Shown here piece by piece: positions 48,701 through 60,359 of a DNA stretch of 64,000 nucleotides. The stretch spans positions 310,001-374,000 of the forward strand of contig JBBMOL010000201.1 in the NCBI GenBank assembly GCA_037954665.1. Reading direction: 5' to 3'. Origin of the DNA: Laguncularia racemosa (taxonomy: Eukaryota > Streptophyta > Magnoliopsida > Myrtales > Combretaceae). A model generated the notes under the pieces. It saw nothing but the letters and a program-made list of their open reading frames with translations. It ran no database searches and was not told the origin of the DNA. Each line of letters starts with the position of its first letter. Position 1 is the first letter of the stretch. Position numbers and translations under genes: made by a program.

Positions 48701-49450
48701 TTCTTCTCAAAATAAATTACTAAGGAACTTTTTGCTTTACTGCTCCAAGAGGGTCATTCTATTGATACTCCTTTGGAAATGAAAAGTTAAATTCAACAAT
48801 GATTTTGCTTTTTTCTGATCCCTTTATTCGACAACTTTTGGAATCCAAAATTGACTATTTTCCCCCTAATTTCTTTGTATGCAACAAGTTAGTCAATTTT
48901 TGAGGGACCACACTCTTCTTTAGCAACAGTTCCCGTTTGTAGGTATTTAAAAGGGGCTTCCATCGTGGTTTGTTTTTTTCTGCGGGGTCTCCCATTATTA
49001 AAAACCTATTGTGCATTGGGGGGTTTTTCTGAACACTCGATCTATTACTGGGTTTGGGGTATGTTTCTTGTCTTTTTTTTAATTTTTTTGGGAAAGAAGA
49101 AACAAATCGCGTTCTAGTCTTCTATGAGTCCAATATCGGGCATGTGTCGCTTTTTTAAGATCATTTGGCTTGAGGGGTTGTTGGCTGAGGTTGGTTTTCC
49201 TCCCTTGGGTCTACCTTCTTTAGTAGATAAACTAAGTTTCAGATTACTGCTAATCCTTCTTTTATGACTACGAAACGTATTGAATGGGCTGTTTTCTTTC
49301 GAGAAGCTTTGATAATGGGTTATTTTTCTTCCCTTTCCCTTTTATCTTCAAAAAGGCTGATATATTTACCAAGGCTCTTTCCCGCGCGTCATCAGTTTCT
49401 TTTTAGCAAATTGGGGCTTCTTGATCAATCACATCAATTTGAGGGGGGAT
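45750..49450 (+). pseudogene. gag-pol of the decayed Copia element
   Basis: Plus strand. Gag start at about 45750 (MSSKKK, then KLVLGGKNYAHGN and FLKGKGALGSYW, the usual Copia 'Lys-Leu-x-Gly-x-Asn-Tyr' opening). Reverse transcriptase traces at about 48070-48480 (KGLYGLKQGPRA near 48430). RNase H traces at about 49150-49430 ending in KADIFTKALSR, the classic Copia C-terminus. Integrase should lie between about 46500 and 47700 but I cannot read its motifs. Frames change every few tens of bases, so no protein can be given. Confidence 0.75.
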
Positions 49451-49905
49451 ATAATCAAGAAATTTTAGAAGCTAAAAAAATACACGGCCCGGGTACATTC
49501 AAAAGGCCGGCCGTGTTTTGTGTAGATAGTTCCCCCAAAAAGAAAACTTAAACAAGGGGGGGATACACGGTCAGAAGGCACGGCCGTTATTGTGTCAGGT
49601 AGCTCCCGAAATATACACAGCGGGTACACGGCAGAAGGCACGCCGTGTATTGTGTTAGATAGCTACCAAAACATACACGGGCCCGATACACGGGAAAAGC
49701 ACGGCCGTTAAAAAGGGCCCTGAATATGAAATTTGTTTCGTGATTTATTTTTTAAATATGGCAAATTTTATTTTTTATTTTATAGAGGAAATTTGTTTTC
49801 CCAGTTTTTAAGATATAGTTGTTGGGAAAAAATTTCTCCTGATGTTTTATATACTTTAACATGAATTTTGAAAAGCATTAGCCCAAAATTTCTAAAAGTT
49901 GTTAC
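49450..49905 (+). repeat. 3' LTR of the decayed Copia element, with a 60-67 bp minisatellite
   Basis: After the purine tract TTGAGGGGGGA (49438-49448), units begin near 49482, 49549, 49615 and 49675, each with TACACGG...GGCACGGCCGT...TTGTGTNAGATAGCTNCC. The tail is AT-rich and ends near AAAAGTTGTTAC. Confidence 0.75.
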
Positions 49906-49911
49906 TTTCAT

Positions 49912-52891
49912 CCTTACTTTAATCGCACTCAAAAGCCAATTTTCCGAGAAAAGGACAAGACACTTTGACAATATATTTAATTAAAACGAGAGATGATGAG
50001 ACATAACCACAAAATTTTACTTCAATTTGTTTTTTTGTATAAACTTTGACCCTTTTTTTTTTTTTGCTTAAATTTTGAAAAAACAAAAAAGGGGAAAATA
50101 AGTGTTTTGTTATTACAGGTTTTATAAAAAACCTACGGTGATGAAATTAAAATGCTTCACAATATATATATACATGTAGAATCTTGTATTTGAAAGGAGA
50201 AAAAAAGGGGAAAAAAAAAGAATGGAAAAATAGACCTATAAAAGAAATATATAAATGTCTCATAAAAAATTTGTTCTTTGATATTTGATTTTTGGAAACC
50301 ATATATCAAACAATCCATAAAAAATTTAAAAATGTGCCTTAAGTACGTAAAAATTTGATGAAAAAAAAAAAAATTGAATACAAAGTATTATGAAATAAGC
50401 AAGTTTTAATTAAAAATTATTTTTAAATTTTCTTTTGGGATGGCATATACCTAATTTTTTTGCATACTAAAACAAAATTAATTAATTTTTTAACGATATA
50501 AAGTTATAAAAATGATCATCTAGAAGTAGGGGTGCATTTAAAAATTTCTTTTACTATGTTTCATTTTTCCATTTGCTAGGGCTTTAATTCTTTCATCACG
50601 ATTTCTTTGTTTTTTTTATATAATATTTTTAATAGACCCCAAAAAGGATGTTAGTTTAAAGCACTACTATACAAAAAAAACCCTAGATAGAGTATCAAAA
50701 ACTCCCTAAAAAAGGGGCTACTGAGGACCCACCCCTTTTATATTCTAAATTGAAATAAGACAAAACCCCAAAAAATTTTTTATATATGCACACATATCAC
50801 TTTTTAGGAAAAAGCATATGGCTCAAGTACTCGGCTCGACCAATTTAGCACATACAATAATTTTCCCTCCTTATAGTATTTTTCCCCTTTTTTGCAAAAA
50901 AAATCTTCATTTAAAAGAGCATAGATATAGATTTGGTATTCGAAACAAACCCAAAAAAACATTTTTTAAGGGGGAAAAGCATGGAGACATTCAAAAGTTT
51001 TGTGATTTGGTAATTTATTGAGCAGAATTTTTTTTTTAGATTCGTTTTTTGGATAGATCTAGATCAAGGACATTGGGCACGGATCTACCAAAATTTCCAT
51101 TTTTTTTAATGGAAAAAGCTGGGGTGGTTGAATGAATGATTGAAATGAGTGATTTGGACCACAAAAAAATCATGAATAGGGTTTTTTTTGTTTTTTTTCT
51201 TAAAAATTTTTCCTTTTAAAAGGGTTGGGGGAAAGGTTTTTGAGTTGTATGTCCCCCAAAGCAATTATTGTCACCTTTGCTCCTTATGACAAAATTTTCA
51301 TTATAAACACTTCACTGTCCAATCTCAATTAAACTTTTCTTTTGTTCCTAAAAGTCTTTTTTCACCAATGTTGCTTTTTCCCCCCTTACTGATTGTGTTT
51401 TTAGTTAGCAACATTTTGGGTCGACTGCCACACCAATCCCCTTTTGGGGAGAGCATCACATTAAGTCTTTGTTTGGGCAAAAAAGGGCCCATGCATTGGG
51501 GGCACCCCATGATAAGCTCTCTGAAGTTGAATTCCAGCACAGGAGACTAAAAACCCCCCAATTGATGGATAAACTCAAATGCAGCTTGGGGGGCAAAAGG
51601 GGTCAACCTTTCCAATATGTTGAACACAAGTGAAAAGCCACAGGCAAGAACTCGCAAGTTATTGACTGTTCCTAAATTAAAATAGGCCCTCTCCGGTTTT
51701 TTTGGCCGTTTGCCCAAACCACCCAAATGAACAATGTTGTCATTTCGAAGCAAAGCCACCTCGATCATTTGGTCAATCGACAAAGGCCCATCGCTTCCAA
51801 AAAATACTAAAACTCCCGATTCTAAGGGTTTGCTTGCCCAAACCCAATAAATATTTTTTTGGCTAGAAGATCAATTGGGTAAGTAGGCACTTTTGTAAAA
51901 GGGCCTAAACGAGCTTCATCTCTATTGGGCTAATAAGGGCTTGAAAGTCCTCCCTAGTGTTAATCAAATTCCCCTTTTCCCGGGGAAATGCCCTTTTGCA
52001 AATTCTTAATACTCAAAATTTATTGGAATGCCAACAACTTTTATTTGTATATACATAAAAAAAATTTCAATATATAGCTATACTTTTTTAAAAACTAAAC
52101 AAAAAAATAAACCCAATATTGTTCAGTTTAGTTCTTTAATTCTTCCCTCCCTTTGCCTCGAGCGAGCGGGAAAATTTTCTTCTTTGCCTTAGCATGGGGA
52201 TAGATGGATTCATTGCATCACCTAGTCACCGCAGCAGGTAGCCCACTCTATTTCCCTAGGGTGAAATTCATTGGGAAAGCCCTAGCCAGGGTATACACAA
52301 ATATTTTCCATTGCCTAAACGACAAGCACACACGAAGATCATGCCAATGTAGACTACTTACCCCCCCTACCAGGGTGATGCAGTTCCTAATTACCACCCC
52401 TTTAACCCTAGGCAAACATGATCCTTTGAAACCCACGTCTTTAACTTGCACATAAACACTCTAGCTCAAGGCTCCCCCCCACCACATCGGCCCCTCCCAA
52501 TCCAAGCCATTTTTCACCTCCTCCTTCTTTGAGCTAGCCCCAAACACTGAAGATTAGGCAACCCCATCATTTCCAACCCTTTTAAAGGGGGGGAATGGGG
52601 ATAGATGAGTAAGCCCCTTTCAAAAGTGCCCCCAAGCTAATGGAACCTCTTAGACCCTCCGGGTTAACCATTAAAACTCACTAAAGAAAAGAAATATTTT
52701 AAGCAACCAAATGTATCAAGAATAATTTCTCGAAAAATTACTTTGGGGAAAAAAAAAAAAGTGAAGAAAGGCCGAAACCATCAAAAAACCCTATGGACTT
52801 TATATAGGGAAGTGCACTAAACAAATTAACACCATCCCCCAAAAACTTTTAAACCCACGCCTTTGACAAATCAACCCCTTTATCCGGGCTG
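49912..52891. other. Unassigned segment with a GC-richer part at 51300-52700
   Basis: 49912-51300 is AT-rich without recognisable content. In 51300-52700 base composition is more balanced. A minus-strand frame at 51547-51783 (MSIDQMIEVALLRNDNIVHL...) and another at 51325-51540 adjoin, and 52248-52451 has an open minus frame with a possible splice donor GTAAGT near 52356. I do not recognise these proteins. They could be a fragment of a host gene, a captured gene fragment or chance, and indels make frames unreliable. Confidence 0.35.
51547..51783 (-). CDS. Unrecognised 78-residue frame
   Basis: Non-repetitive composition with ERAYFNLGTVNNLRVLACGF and hydrophobic/charged alternation that looks protein-like. 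The adjoining downstream frame 51325-51540 may continue it after an indel or intron. No family recognised, no motif, no clear start. It may be a broken exon of a host gene. Low confidence that it is coding. Confidence 0.2.
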   Translation of the reverse strand: MSIDQMIEVALLRNDNIVHLGGLGKRPKKPERAYFNLGTVNNLRVLACGFSLVFNILERLTPFAPQAAFEFIHQLGGF

Positions 52892-53957
52892 TGATGGGTG
52901 TTGAATCCAACAAAAATAAAACCTATCCAACAATTATTGATTTAAATTAGTGGGAGTAGGGCGAATCCACAGGGATTGTTAAAAAGATATTTCTTTCAAA
53001 TGGCATAAAATAAAAAAAGAAACGGGGGGGGGGGTTTTTTTATAAATCAAAAAAAATTCGAAGAAAAATAAAAAAATGTATATTGATAAAAGCCTAGAAA
53101 AAGGAATCAAGATAGTTTAATTCAGGAATTTGATCACGATGCAATGTTTTTATTTTTGTTCCTAATAAAGGGGTTAGGTTATTAACAAGTTAAAACCTAT
53201 TCCCGTATTTTCCTCGTAACCAAGAAAGCTCTTTGATTATTTCTTTTCGATTGACAACCCAGCAAGCGCTTGGTTTAATTTACCAATAGCTTAAAAACAG
53301 AAAGACCCCCAAATTCTCCCAAAGATTAAAATAACCTTTTTTAAACATGATAAAACACCTCCAAAAATGAATTCGATCTCTATTTTATAAAAAAATGTTA
53401 TTGTGTCACTAGACTAGAACAATCAAAAAATTACAAATTTTACGTGTATTTCCCAAAAATTAAATTGCTAATTTAGTAAAAGAGCTCTATTTATCCAATC
53501 AACAAGATAAAATGACAAAATGATCAAAGATTATGAAAAAAAAACCCAAAAAACGATAGATTAAATACAATCAAATTTAAAACCCCACAATTTTTGGAGA
53601 ATTAAAACATCTATGACCCTTTGGGTAGAAAATTTAAAATTAGGGCCCCCTTTTATGTTATCAATAAAAAAGAAAAAAAAAAATTTGAGACATGATGAAC
53701 CCGTTTCCTGCTCTGCTTCCAAGACCAAAGGGCTTTAAGACCAAAGATTCCAATTAAAAATTCAAAAGTTGCCCACCCCTCAGGGTTTGGGTTTATTTAT
53801 ATTGTTAAGGGTGGCATTATCTTTTCTGCAGAACGAAAATTTTTTTCCTTTTCCCAAAAATTTCGAGAAGGGGAAACTTCGTCGCCTGGCACCCCCCACC
53901 ACACGGCCGTGGTTTAAGCCGTGCCTTCCCCTGTGCAAATTCCGTATCATCTTGAAG
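52892..53957 (-). repeat. Truncated LTR of the gag-protease element family
   Basis: The minus-strand equivalent of the LTR end (TGATGGGTGTTGAATCCAAC on the plus strand at 52892) continues through the C-run region, the GAGGTCTAATT segment and the dyads CCACACGGCCGTGG at about 53901-53914, then stops near 53957. It lacks the outer part of U3 and any internal region, and has many one-base indels. The overlapping frames at 53769-54046 are not genes. Confidence 0.85.
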
Positions 53958-55306
53958 GCGAAAAACCCCAAATTAGAAAGGGTTTTGGGGGGTTGGTTCC
54001 GGGCCCCCTTTTTTGAATAAAGGGGGGAAAAAAAGGGAGCGGCCATGTGTTATGTTGTTTTAAAAAAAAATTTGGAAAGGGGGGAAAAGCCCCCCTTTGG
54101 TTTATGATTTTCATTATTTTCTTTGTTGTTTTTTTTTTTCCATTTTGGGGGGGTTGGGGGAAAAAAATTTGAAAAAGGGGGGAAAAAAAAGGGGGACACT
54201 TGATTTTTATAGTATTTTTCACATAAAAAGGGGGTTTTCTCTTTTTTTCAATACACTTTAAAATTCAATTTGGGGGGTTTTTATGGCGAGGGGATTTTTG
54301 GTTTTTTTGTTTTTGAATCAACAATTGCAATTTTTTTCCTCTTTCACTAGTAAAAAAATATCGGTAAAAATTTTGGGATTTTCTTTTTTGTTTTTGTTTT
54401 TATTAAAAATTAATTTTTTCCCATTCAAAAAGGGGATCCATTCTAAATTGGACATAGTTGTTCAAATTGTTCTTAATTAGGGATGTTTGATTTGCAATTG
54501 AAGTAGCCTATCATCTTTTGGTAATCAAGCTTAGGTTTGAGTGAGGAATTGCACAATGGAAGCATTGATCTTGATTTGGGAATTAGGGTTTTTGCCGTGC
54601 ACTTGTTCAATTTTTATTGTGATTGAATTAGATATATTAATTGAATTGTGCCATGTTCCATTAATCATTGTTGGATTGAAATTGACGTATGGATTAGTAA
54701 AGGTTCTTTGCTGTGGATGATTTGGGGATTACTACAATGATTCGTAAGTGTGTTAAATTTGAGTTGTAATTATGCATTTAAAGGTCGTGAATGCTCTTTG
54801 GCATGAGTTGAGAGGGTGCTTTGGCGGTGATATGTAAATGTGGTGTTGTAGTAATCATGATTTGAAATGAATTTTGAACAAGGTGTGATTGTTGAAGTGT
54901 GTTGTGAATTGAAGAATTTTTATTGCCGTTTGAAGTATATTTGTGAGTTAAAAAAAAAAATTGTGCTGTGAGTGTGTTTAAAGAGTTATGAGAATTTGTT
55001 GCCGTAGAGTAAGTTTGAGATGAGGAAATTATTGCCATGAGTGTGTGTTTAGAGAATTAGAGAACCTTGTGCTATGAGGTGTTGTTATTGAGTTAGACGA
55101 AATTTAATATCGTGATGGTCGTGATTGTGAGAGTAAAAAAAATAAAAAAAAATCTTATCAAAGTTCAATTCAAAACCTTGTCAAATGATAAAGTGAATAG
55201 AGGAATTGGAAAGAGTCCAATAATCAGGGTTGGAGGCGGAGGTCATGGATCGTCGTGCTGTAGGGTGGAAGAAGAACTTAGAGAACATGTTAATGTTAGG
55301 GGAGAT
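53958..55306. other. Unassigned segment ending in a purine tract-like motif
   Basis: 53958-54480 is low-quality, with G/T homopolymers. 54480-55290 is cleaner but unrecognised, with repeated TGTGAGTGTGTTTA-like text and a frame at 55112-55321. The end TTAGGGGAGAT (55296-55306) directly before a Copia LTR looks like a purine tract, although the element it would belong to is not visible upstream. Confidence 0.4.
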
Positions 55307-56792
55307 TGTTATGTTCTCTAATTTAGTTTTGATGATTAACAAAGAGGAATAAGTGTAACGAATGTTTAGCTTGTAGAAGCTGTTTCAGATGATAGCAAAA
55401 TGTAATTTTTTTAAGTGGAACAAGGAGACAGAAGCTTTTCAAAACCTTCAAAACAGTGTTATATAAACATTTTTTCTAACATAGGTGATTTCAGAAGTTG
55501 TGTAGTGTATCCGAGTCTATCGTATTAACTTCAGAAGCACTTTAAACCTCATAACAAGAGGGACAGTGGACAGGTTTGTTTCAGAGCACTTTCAGAACCT
55601 TCATAACAGGAGGACAGTTACAGGTTTGCTTCAGAGAAGCACTTTCAGAACCTTTCATGTATGTTTCGAATTTTTTCAGATTATGTTCTATAAATTTTAT
55701 ATCGTTGGTTTTAAAAAAATTCAAGCCTAGCTTCCACGTGGCATGTATTTTTTGGGTAACATACTTGATGGTTTTACTAAAGTTGTGATTTTATATCAAA
55801 GGTTTTTTTATTTACAATAAAGGTTTTACATGATTTAATTCAAAGATTTCTTTTTATGGTAAAGTGAGATCATTATATATAAGATTACATAGTTTTATCT
55901 AGATTTAAAGTTGGATATTTTGTACTATATTTTGGATATCCAGCAGGTTACAAGATTACGATAAGAGATATGGTTGTTATATCAAGATATGGTTCCACAA
56001 TGATGAGGGATATCTTCAACAAACTTGATCCAGAGATTATCCAAAGAAGATCTCGGTCAAACTATTTATCCAAGCTTATCCTTTATAAAGAGATTATCAC
56101 GGAATGCAGATCTTCTCCAACCAGATCCAACTTATTTTTGAATTGAAAATTCAAAAAAAATTCAAGATTATCACGTAGAAATTAGCCTATATGTTTTCTC
56201 CATATATAGAGTGTTTAATTCAAATGAAAAGTGTGTGGAGAACGTTGTTTAACAACAGAAAAAGGGAAGAACGTTGTTGAAAGAAAAACGACTCCACTAA
56301 GAAGAAACGACTCATACATCTTCAAGCAAATTCTTTACTTATAATGTGATCTAGAGGAAATCTGATATTCCTCATTGATGTTGTTGAAATTCCTCTCGTG
56401 AATAAGGAATTGTTTGTTGTTTCATCACTGTTGTTGTGTGATTAGCTTTAGTGAAGGAAAGCTAGAAAGACTCAACGTGAGTTTTGCCTTGAAGAGGCTT
56501 ATGTTGTATATCTTCAATTTGTTGATATAGTGAAACACAACCGGTTAGACAACCGCGGGACCTCGGTGTGGAGATGGATAGAGAGGACTGATGCGCAAGG
56601 CGGAACCTTTTCTATAAATATTGAGCATTCTATTCTTCTCTACTTTTAATTTATGCCATTATGTTCTTATTATTGTTATTCATGTGATTTTTTTTATTAG
56701 TTAAGGAGTTTTAGTTTGATTTGCGAAAAGAAAATTTTAAGTTAACTTATTTCAATTCACCCCCCTCTTGTTTAATTAATTGGGACCAAACA
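55307..56792 (+). repeat. 5' LTR of the Sirevirus-like element
   Basis: 1486 bp, TGTTATGTTCTC to GGGACCAAACA. It matches 1-1434, and its 3' part matches 61090-61630. Indels distinguish it from the copy at 1-1434. Confidence 0.92.
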
Positions 56793-56794
56793 AT

Positions 56795-56806
56795 TGGTAT
56801 CAGAGC
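56795..56806 (+). other. Primer-binding site, initiator tRNA-Met
   Basis: TGGTATCAGAGC two bases after the LTR end; an exact match to the usual plant Copia primer site. Confidence 0.93.
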
Positions 56807-56833
56807 AGGACCAATCTATTTGAGTGATCTAAA

Positions 56834-58850
56834 AATGGTTGAAAATTAATGTTAGCATTAAACGAGCTCCACTACTTCGATGGCTCAAACTTTCTCATAT
56901 TAGAAGATGCGTATGGAAACTTACATTAAAGCTAATGATTATGATTCATGGCAGGTCATTTCATTGGAGAAGTTTGATCACCTTGAATGGAGATTCAACC
57001 TTGTCAGATTCGGAGAAGAAAATTATTGAGTGAACAACAAAGCAATAAATGTATTATGACTACAATTGTCTCCATCAGAGGTTTATTTAATATCATCGAG
57101 CTTTGCAAGTGCAAAGTGATTGGGATATCCTTATCCGCATACATATGAAGAGACTGATACCATCAACGGAAACTAAGATAAATGATTTAATTCATTAGTA
57201 TGAATTATTTTAGTTAAAATCTAATGAAGTTCTGTCAAATTGCTTTTAACAGGTTTAAAGCAACACAAATGAGCTCTGCATTACTTGGAAAGAAACGTCC
57301 AGATCCAGATCTTGTGAGGAAAATGTTGAGGATATTGCCACATCTTGGGATGCAAGAAAAACTGATATAGAAGGAAGCTCAAGACCTTAAACAAGTTAAC
57401 TCTCAGTCAATTGAGAGAAAAGCTCATGGCATATGATGTCACACATAAAGACAACGCATAGAGGAGAAGACGGTACAAAGGAATTGCATTTAAAGTCAGG
57501 AAATAAAGCAAAATGAACTGAAACAGATGATGACGATGATGAGAAAGAAGGAGGACATCAGTCTTCTAGCACATAGACTCAACAGGCTTGCTCAGAAGCA
57601 AAGAGCGTAAGATTTTAATGTTTTCAAGAAAAGTACTGATATAAGAATATGATGCAGGAAAAAAGCCTTACAAGGAGAGAAAAGAAGAAAGAGAAAAGGG
57701 GAGATTCAATGTTATGAATGCAAAAAAGCCAGGACACAATCAAATACGAATGTCCAACACTGATCAAGAAATGGAAAATTATAAAGAAAAGTCGTGCAAT
57801 CTAAGCCAACATGAGTGATTTAGAGGATACAGAGACAAATTCTGAAGATTTGAAGAAGAAGAGGATGAGGAAAATCTGTGTTTAAATGGCTAGTTCTAAG
57901 GTACATTCTGGATCTGATGAAGATGTAACTGAAACTGACATGATAGTAGAAATGAGGTAAGCTACTAAAGGTAGTAAAAAGGGCTGATACAAAAGATTGC
58001 CTAAGTATGAAAATGAAAATAAAAGCCTCTTAAGAATGAAATGGAGGTAGTAAAGTAAACAAATTCGTTACTTGCGGATGAAAATGATATCTTGAAACAT
58101 GAAAATGAATCCATGCCATGTGAGTATAGGAAACTAAGAATAGAAAATCAAATACTTGAAGCAGGAAACAAGTAACATGAGGTAAAGATTGATGAACTGT
58201 CCAAATCGTGTTGAAAATACCTTTAAGAATTTGATGAAGTGGTAAGAAATTGACCATGTTAATTTCTTCACAAAGAGTTTCGAATGAAAACATGGTTAGG
58301 ATAATGAGGCAAGGTTCGATTTCAAAATCCGAATAAACAAAAAACAATCAAATACAGTTTTTGTTAAAGCTAAGCAAGTTCTTAACTGATTAAAATTCAA
58401 TGTAGAGTACATTTCGAATACAAATATTGTTAAAAGGAGGAAATACCAGAGATTTTACAAAAGTTATTCTGACAAGAAGTATCCACACAATGGGTACTAC
58501 AGAAGCAATTCCAGAAGGTATAACAGAAGTCTACAAACAGAATTTCCAGAAACAGGTAAATAAAAATAAAAAAAAAAAGGACAGGTTTAGGAATGTTTAA
58601 TTCTTATGATGCTTCTTCTGTAATAAATTTGGTCATATTGAGAAATTTTGCTGGGATATTAATAAAAGATATAAGCTCAGTATGTCAACATGCAAAATCG
58701 AAGAAATCAAATGAGCTTATTCTTTTAAAGGCCCTACTTGCTTGGGTTCCTTAAAAGGACTTAATCATTCCATTTTTATAGGGACATGAAGTAAAATGAA
58801 GAGGGAACTTGGTATTTGGATAGTGGATGTTTATTCATATGACTGGAGGA
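56834..58850 (+). pseudogene. gag and protease start of the Sirevirus-like element
   Basis: Plus strand, several frames. A gag opening near 56845-56980 (ANDYDSWQVISLE and nearby) precedes two zinc knuckles: CYECKKPGH near 57716 and a perfect CFFCNKFGHIEKFC (CX2CX4HX4C) at 58610-58651. The protease motif is TWYLDSGC near 58808, with the catalytic DSG. Two knuckles separated by a long lysine-rich region fit larger Copia gags. Frequent TAG/TAA and frameshifts. Confidence 0.78.
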
Positions 58851-59349
58851 TGACTTCATTGTTCAATAGCATAACTTGGGAGATAAAAGGGTATGTAAAG
58901 TTTGGAATGATAGTAGAGGTAAAATAATTGCCACTGGAACGATTGGTATGCCTACGTTTCTTATTGAAAATGTATATCTTGTGCAAGTTTTTAAACATAA
59001 TTTATAGATTAGTCAGTTATGTGAAAAGGTTATAGGATTTTTTTTATCAAGAAAAGTGCTATGCTTTTAATGAAAATGATTGAAATAATTATTTTGAAGG
59101 AATAGGAAAAAGAATATCTAATCTTATAAAAACAGAATGAAATTCAATAATGATTGTTGCTTATTCTTTGATGATCATGTTTTTGCTTAGCATAAAACGA
59201 TAGGACAAGTTAATTTTAATAACTAGAAAAATTATTTAAAAAGGATATTATTAAAGGATTACCTAAGATAAGTATTAAAACAAGATGTGAAATGTGATAC
59301 TTGCTTACAAGAATAAAATGGGTTTCTGTTTCTCATAAAAGTAAAAATT

Positions 59350-59860
59350 GTAAATCTCAAACTAAGAGGACACTTGAAATTATTGCATCTTGATCTTTTT
59401 GGACCTACTAGAGTCTTAAGCATGGGTGGAAGCAAATATGGACTTGTTATTGTTGATTGATTTTTCAAGATTCACTTGGGTTATATTATTGAGAAACAAA
59501 AGAGATACTTTGATTTTTGCCCTTTTCAAAAGTTGCAAAACAAATACAAAATGATGAAGGAGTTTCCATAATTAGTCTTTGGACTGATCATGGAACAGAA
59601 TTTCAAAAATGCAAGTTTTTTATATTTTTGTGAAGAAATGGTATATCTCATTATTTCTCAGCTCCATACAATCCTAAACAATATGGAGTAGAGGAACGCA
59701 AAAATAAAAAACTTTTACAAGAGATGATCTAGATCTATGTTGAATGAGAGTGAATTGCCTAAATTATTTTTTGGCAGAGCAGTTTCTACAGTTGGCTATA
59801 TCTTCAATAGAGTTTTCATTGACCTATGACATCTAAGACTGCTTATGAGTGTTTCGAGGT
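59350..59860 (+). pseudogene. Integrase of the Sirevirus-like element
   Basis: Readable pieces are LKLLHLDLFGPTR, GSKYGLVIVD, the following FSRFTWVILLRNKRDT, SLWTDHGTEFQ (second Asp in TDHG) and HYFSAPYNPKQYGVEERKNK (catalytic Glu in VEERKN). Frameshifts near 59457 and 59520 break it. Function: insertion of the element's DNA. Confidence 0.85.
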
Positions 59861-60359
59861 AAGAAAACTAAACGTTCATATTTTCATATCTTTGGATCTA
59901 AATGCTTTGTGGAAAAAGAATCCAATCAACCTTGGTAAGTTTGATGAAAGATCTGAAGGAAGCATTTTCATAGGTTTTCTCTAAATAGTTGTGCTTATCG
60001 TGTTTTCAATAAGTCATCATAAACTATTGAAGAATCTATAAATGTTAAGTTTATTGAGGATTTAAAGGATGTTGATTCTGATGAAGAAAAGGACTCTCAA
60101 TTCTAAAGCAGAAGTAGTTCAGAAAAACCTAAGTGAGAAGCACCTGTGTTAAACATTCGTAGGCATCTAATCATCCAGACCTATTTCAGAGGAAATACAG
60201 AAGAATGTACTTCAGAAGTTGTAGATCTAAACAGAAGGCTTCTCATGCTTGGAGGTATATGTCGGCACAATCCCTTTGATACAAATAATAGGTGATATAC
60301 TAATCGGGTGTTAAACAGAGCTAAACTTACAAAAAAATCTGAAATCATTTTGTGTTGTT

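Larger units (their letters stand above)
45135..49911 (+). mobile_element. Decayed Copia retrotransposon
   Basis: Two related LTRs (about 45141-45575 and about 49450-49905) flank a Copia-type interior. TTTCAT at 45135-45140 and 49906-49911 is a candidate target duplication; the exact LTR ends are blurred by indels. A primer site of tRNA-Met type (GGTATCGGAGCC at about 45584-45595) follows the 5' LTR. The interior shows Copia gag, reverse transcriptase and RNase H in Copia order. The interior is unusually short and riddled with indels. Confidence 0.8.
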
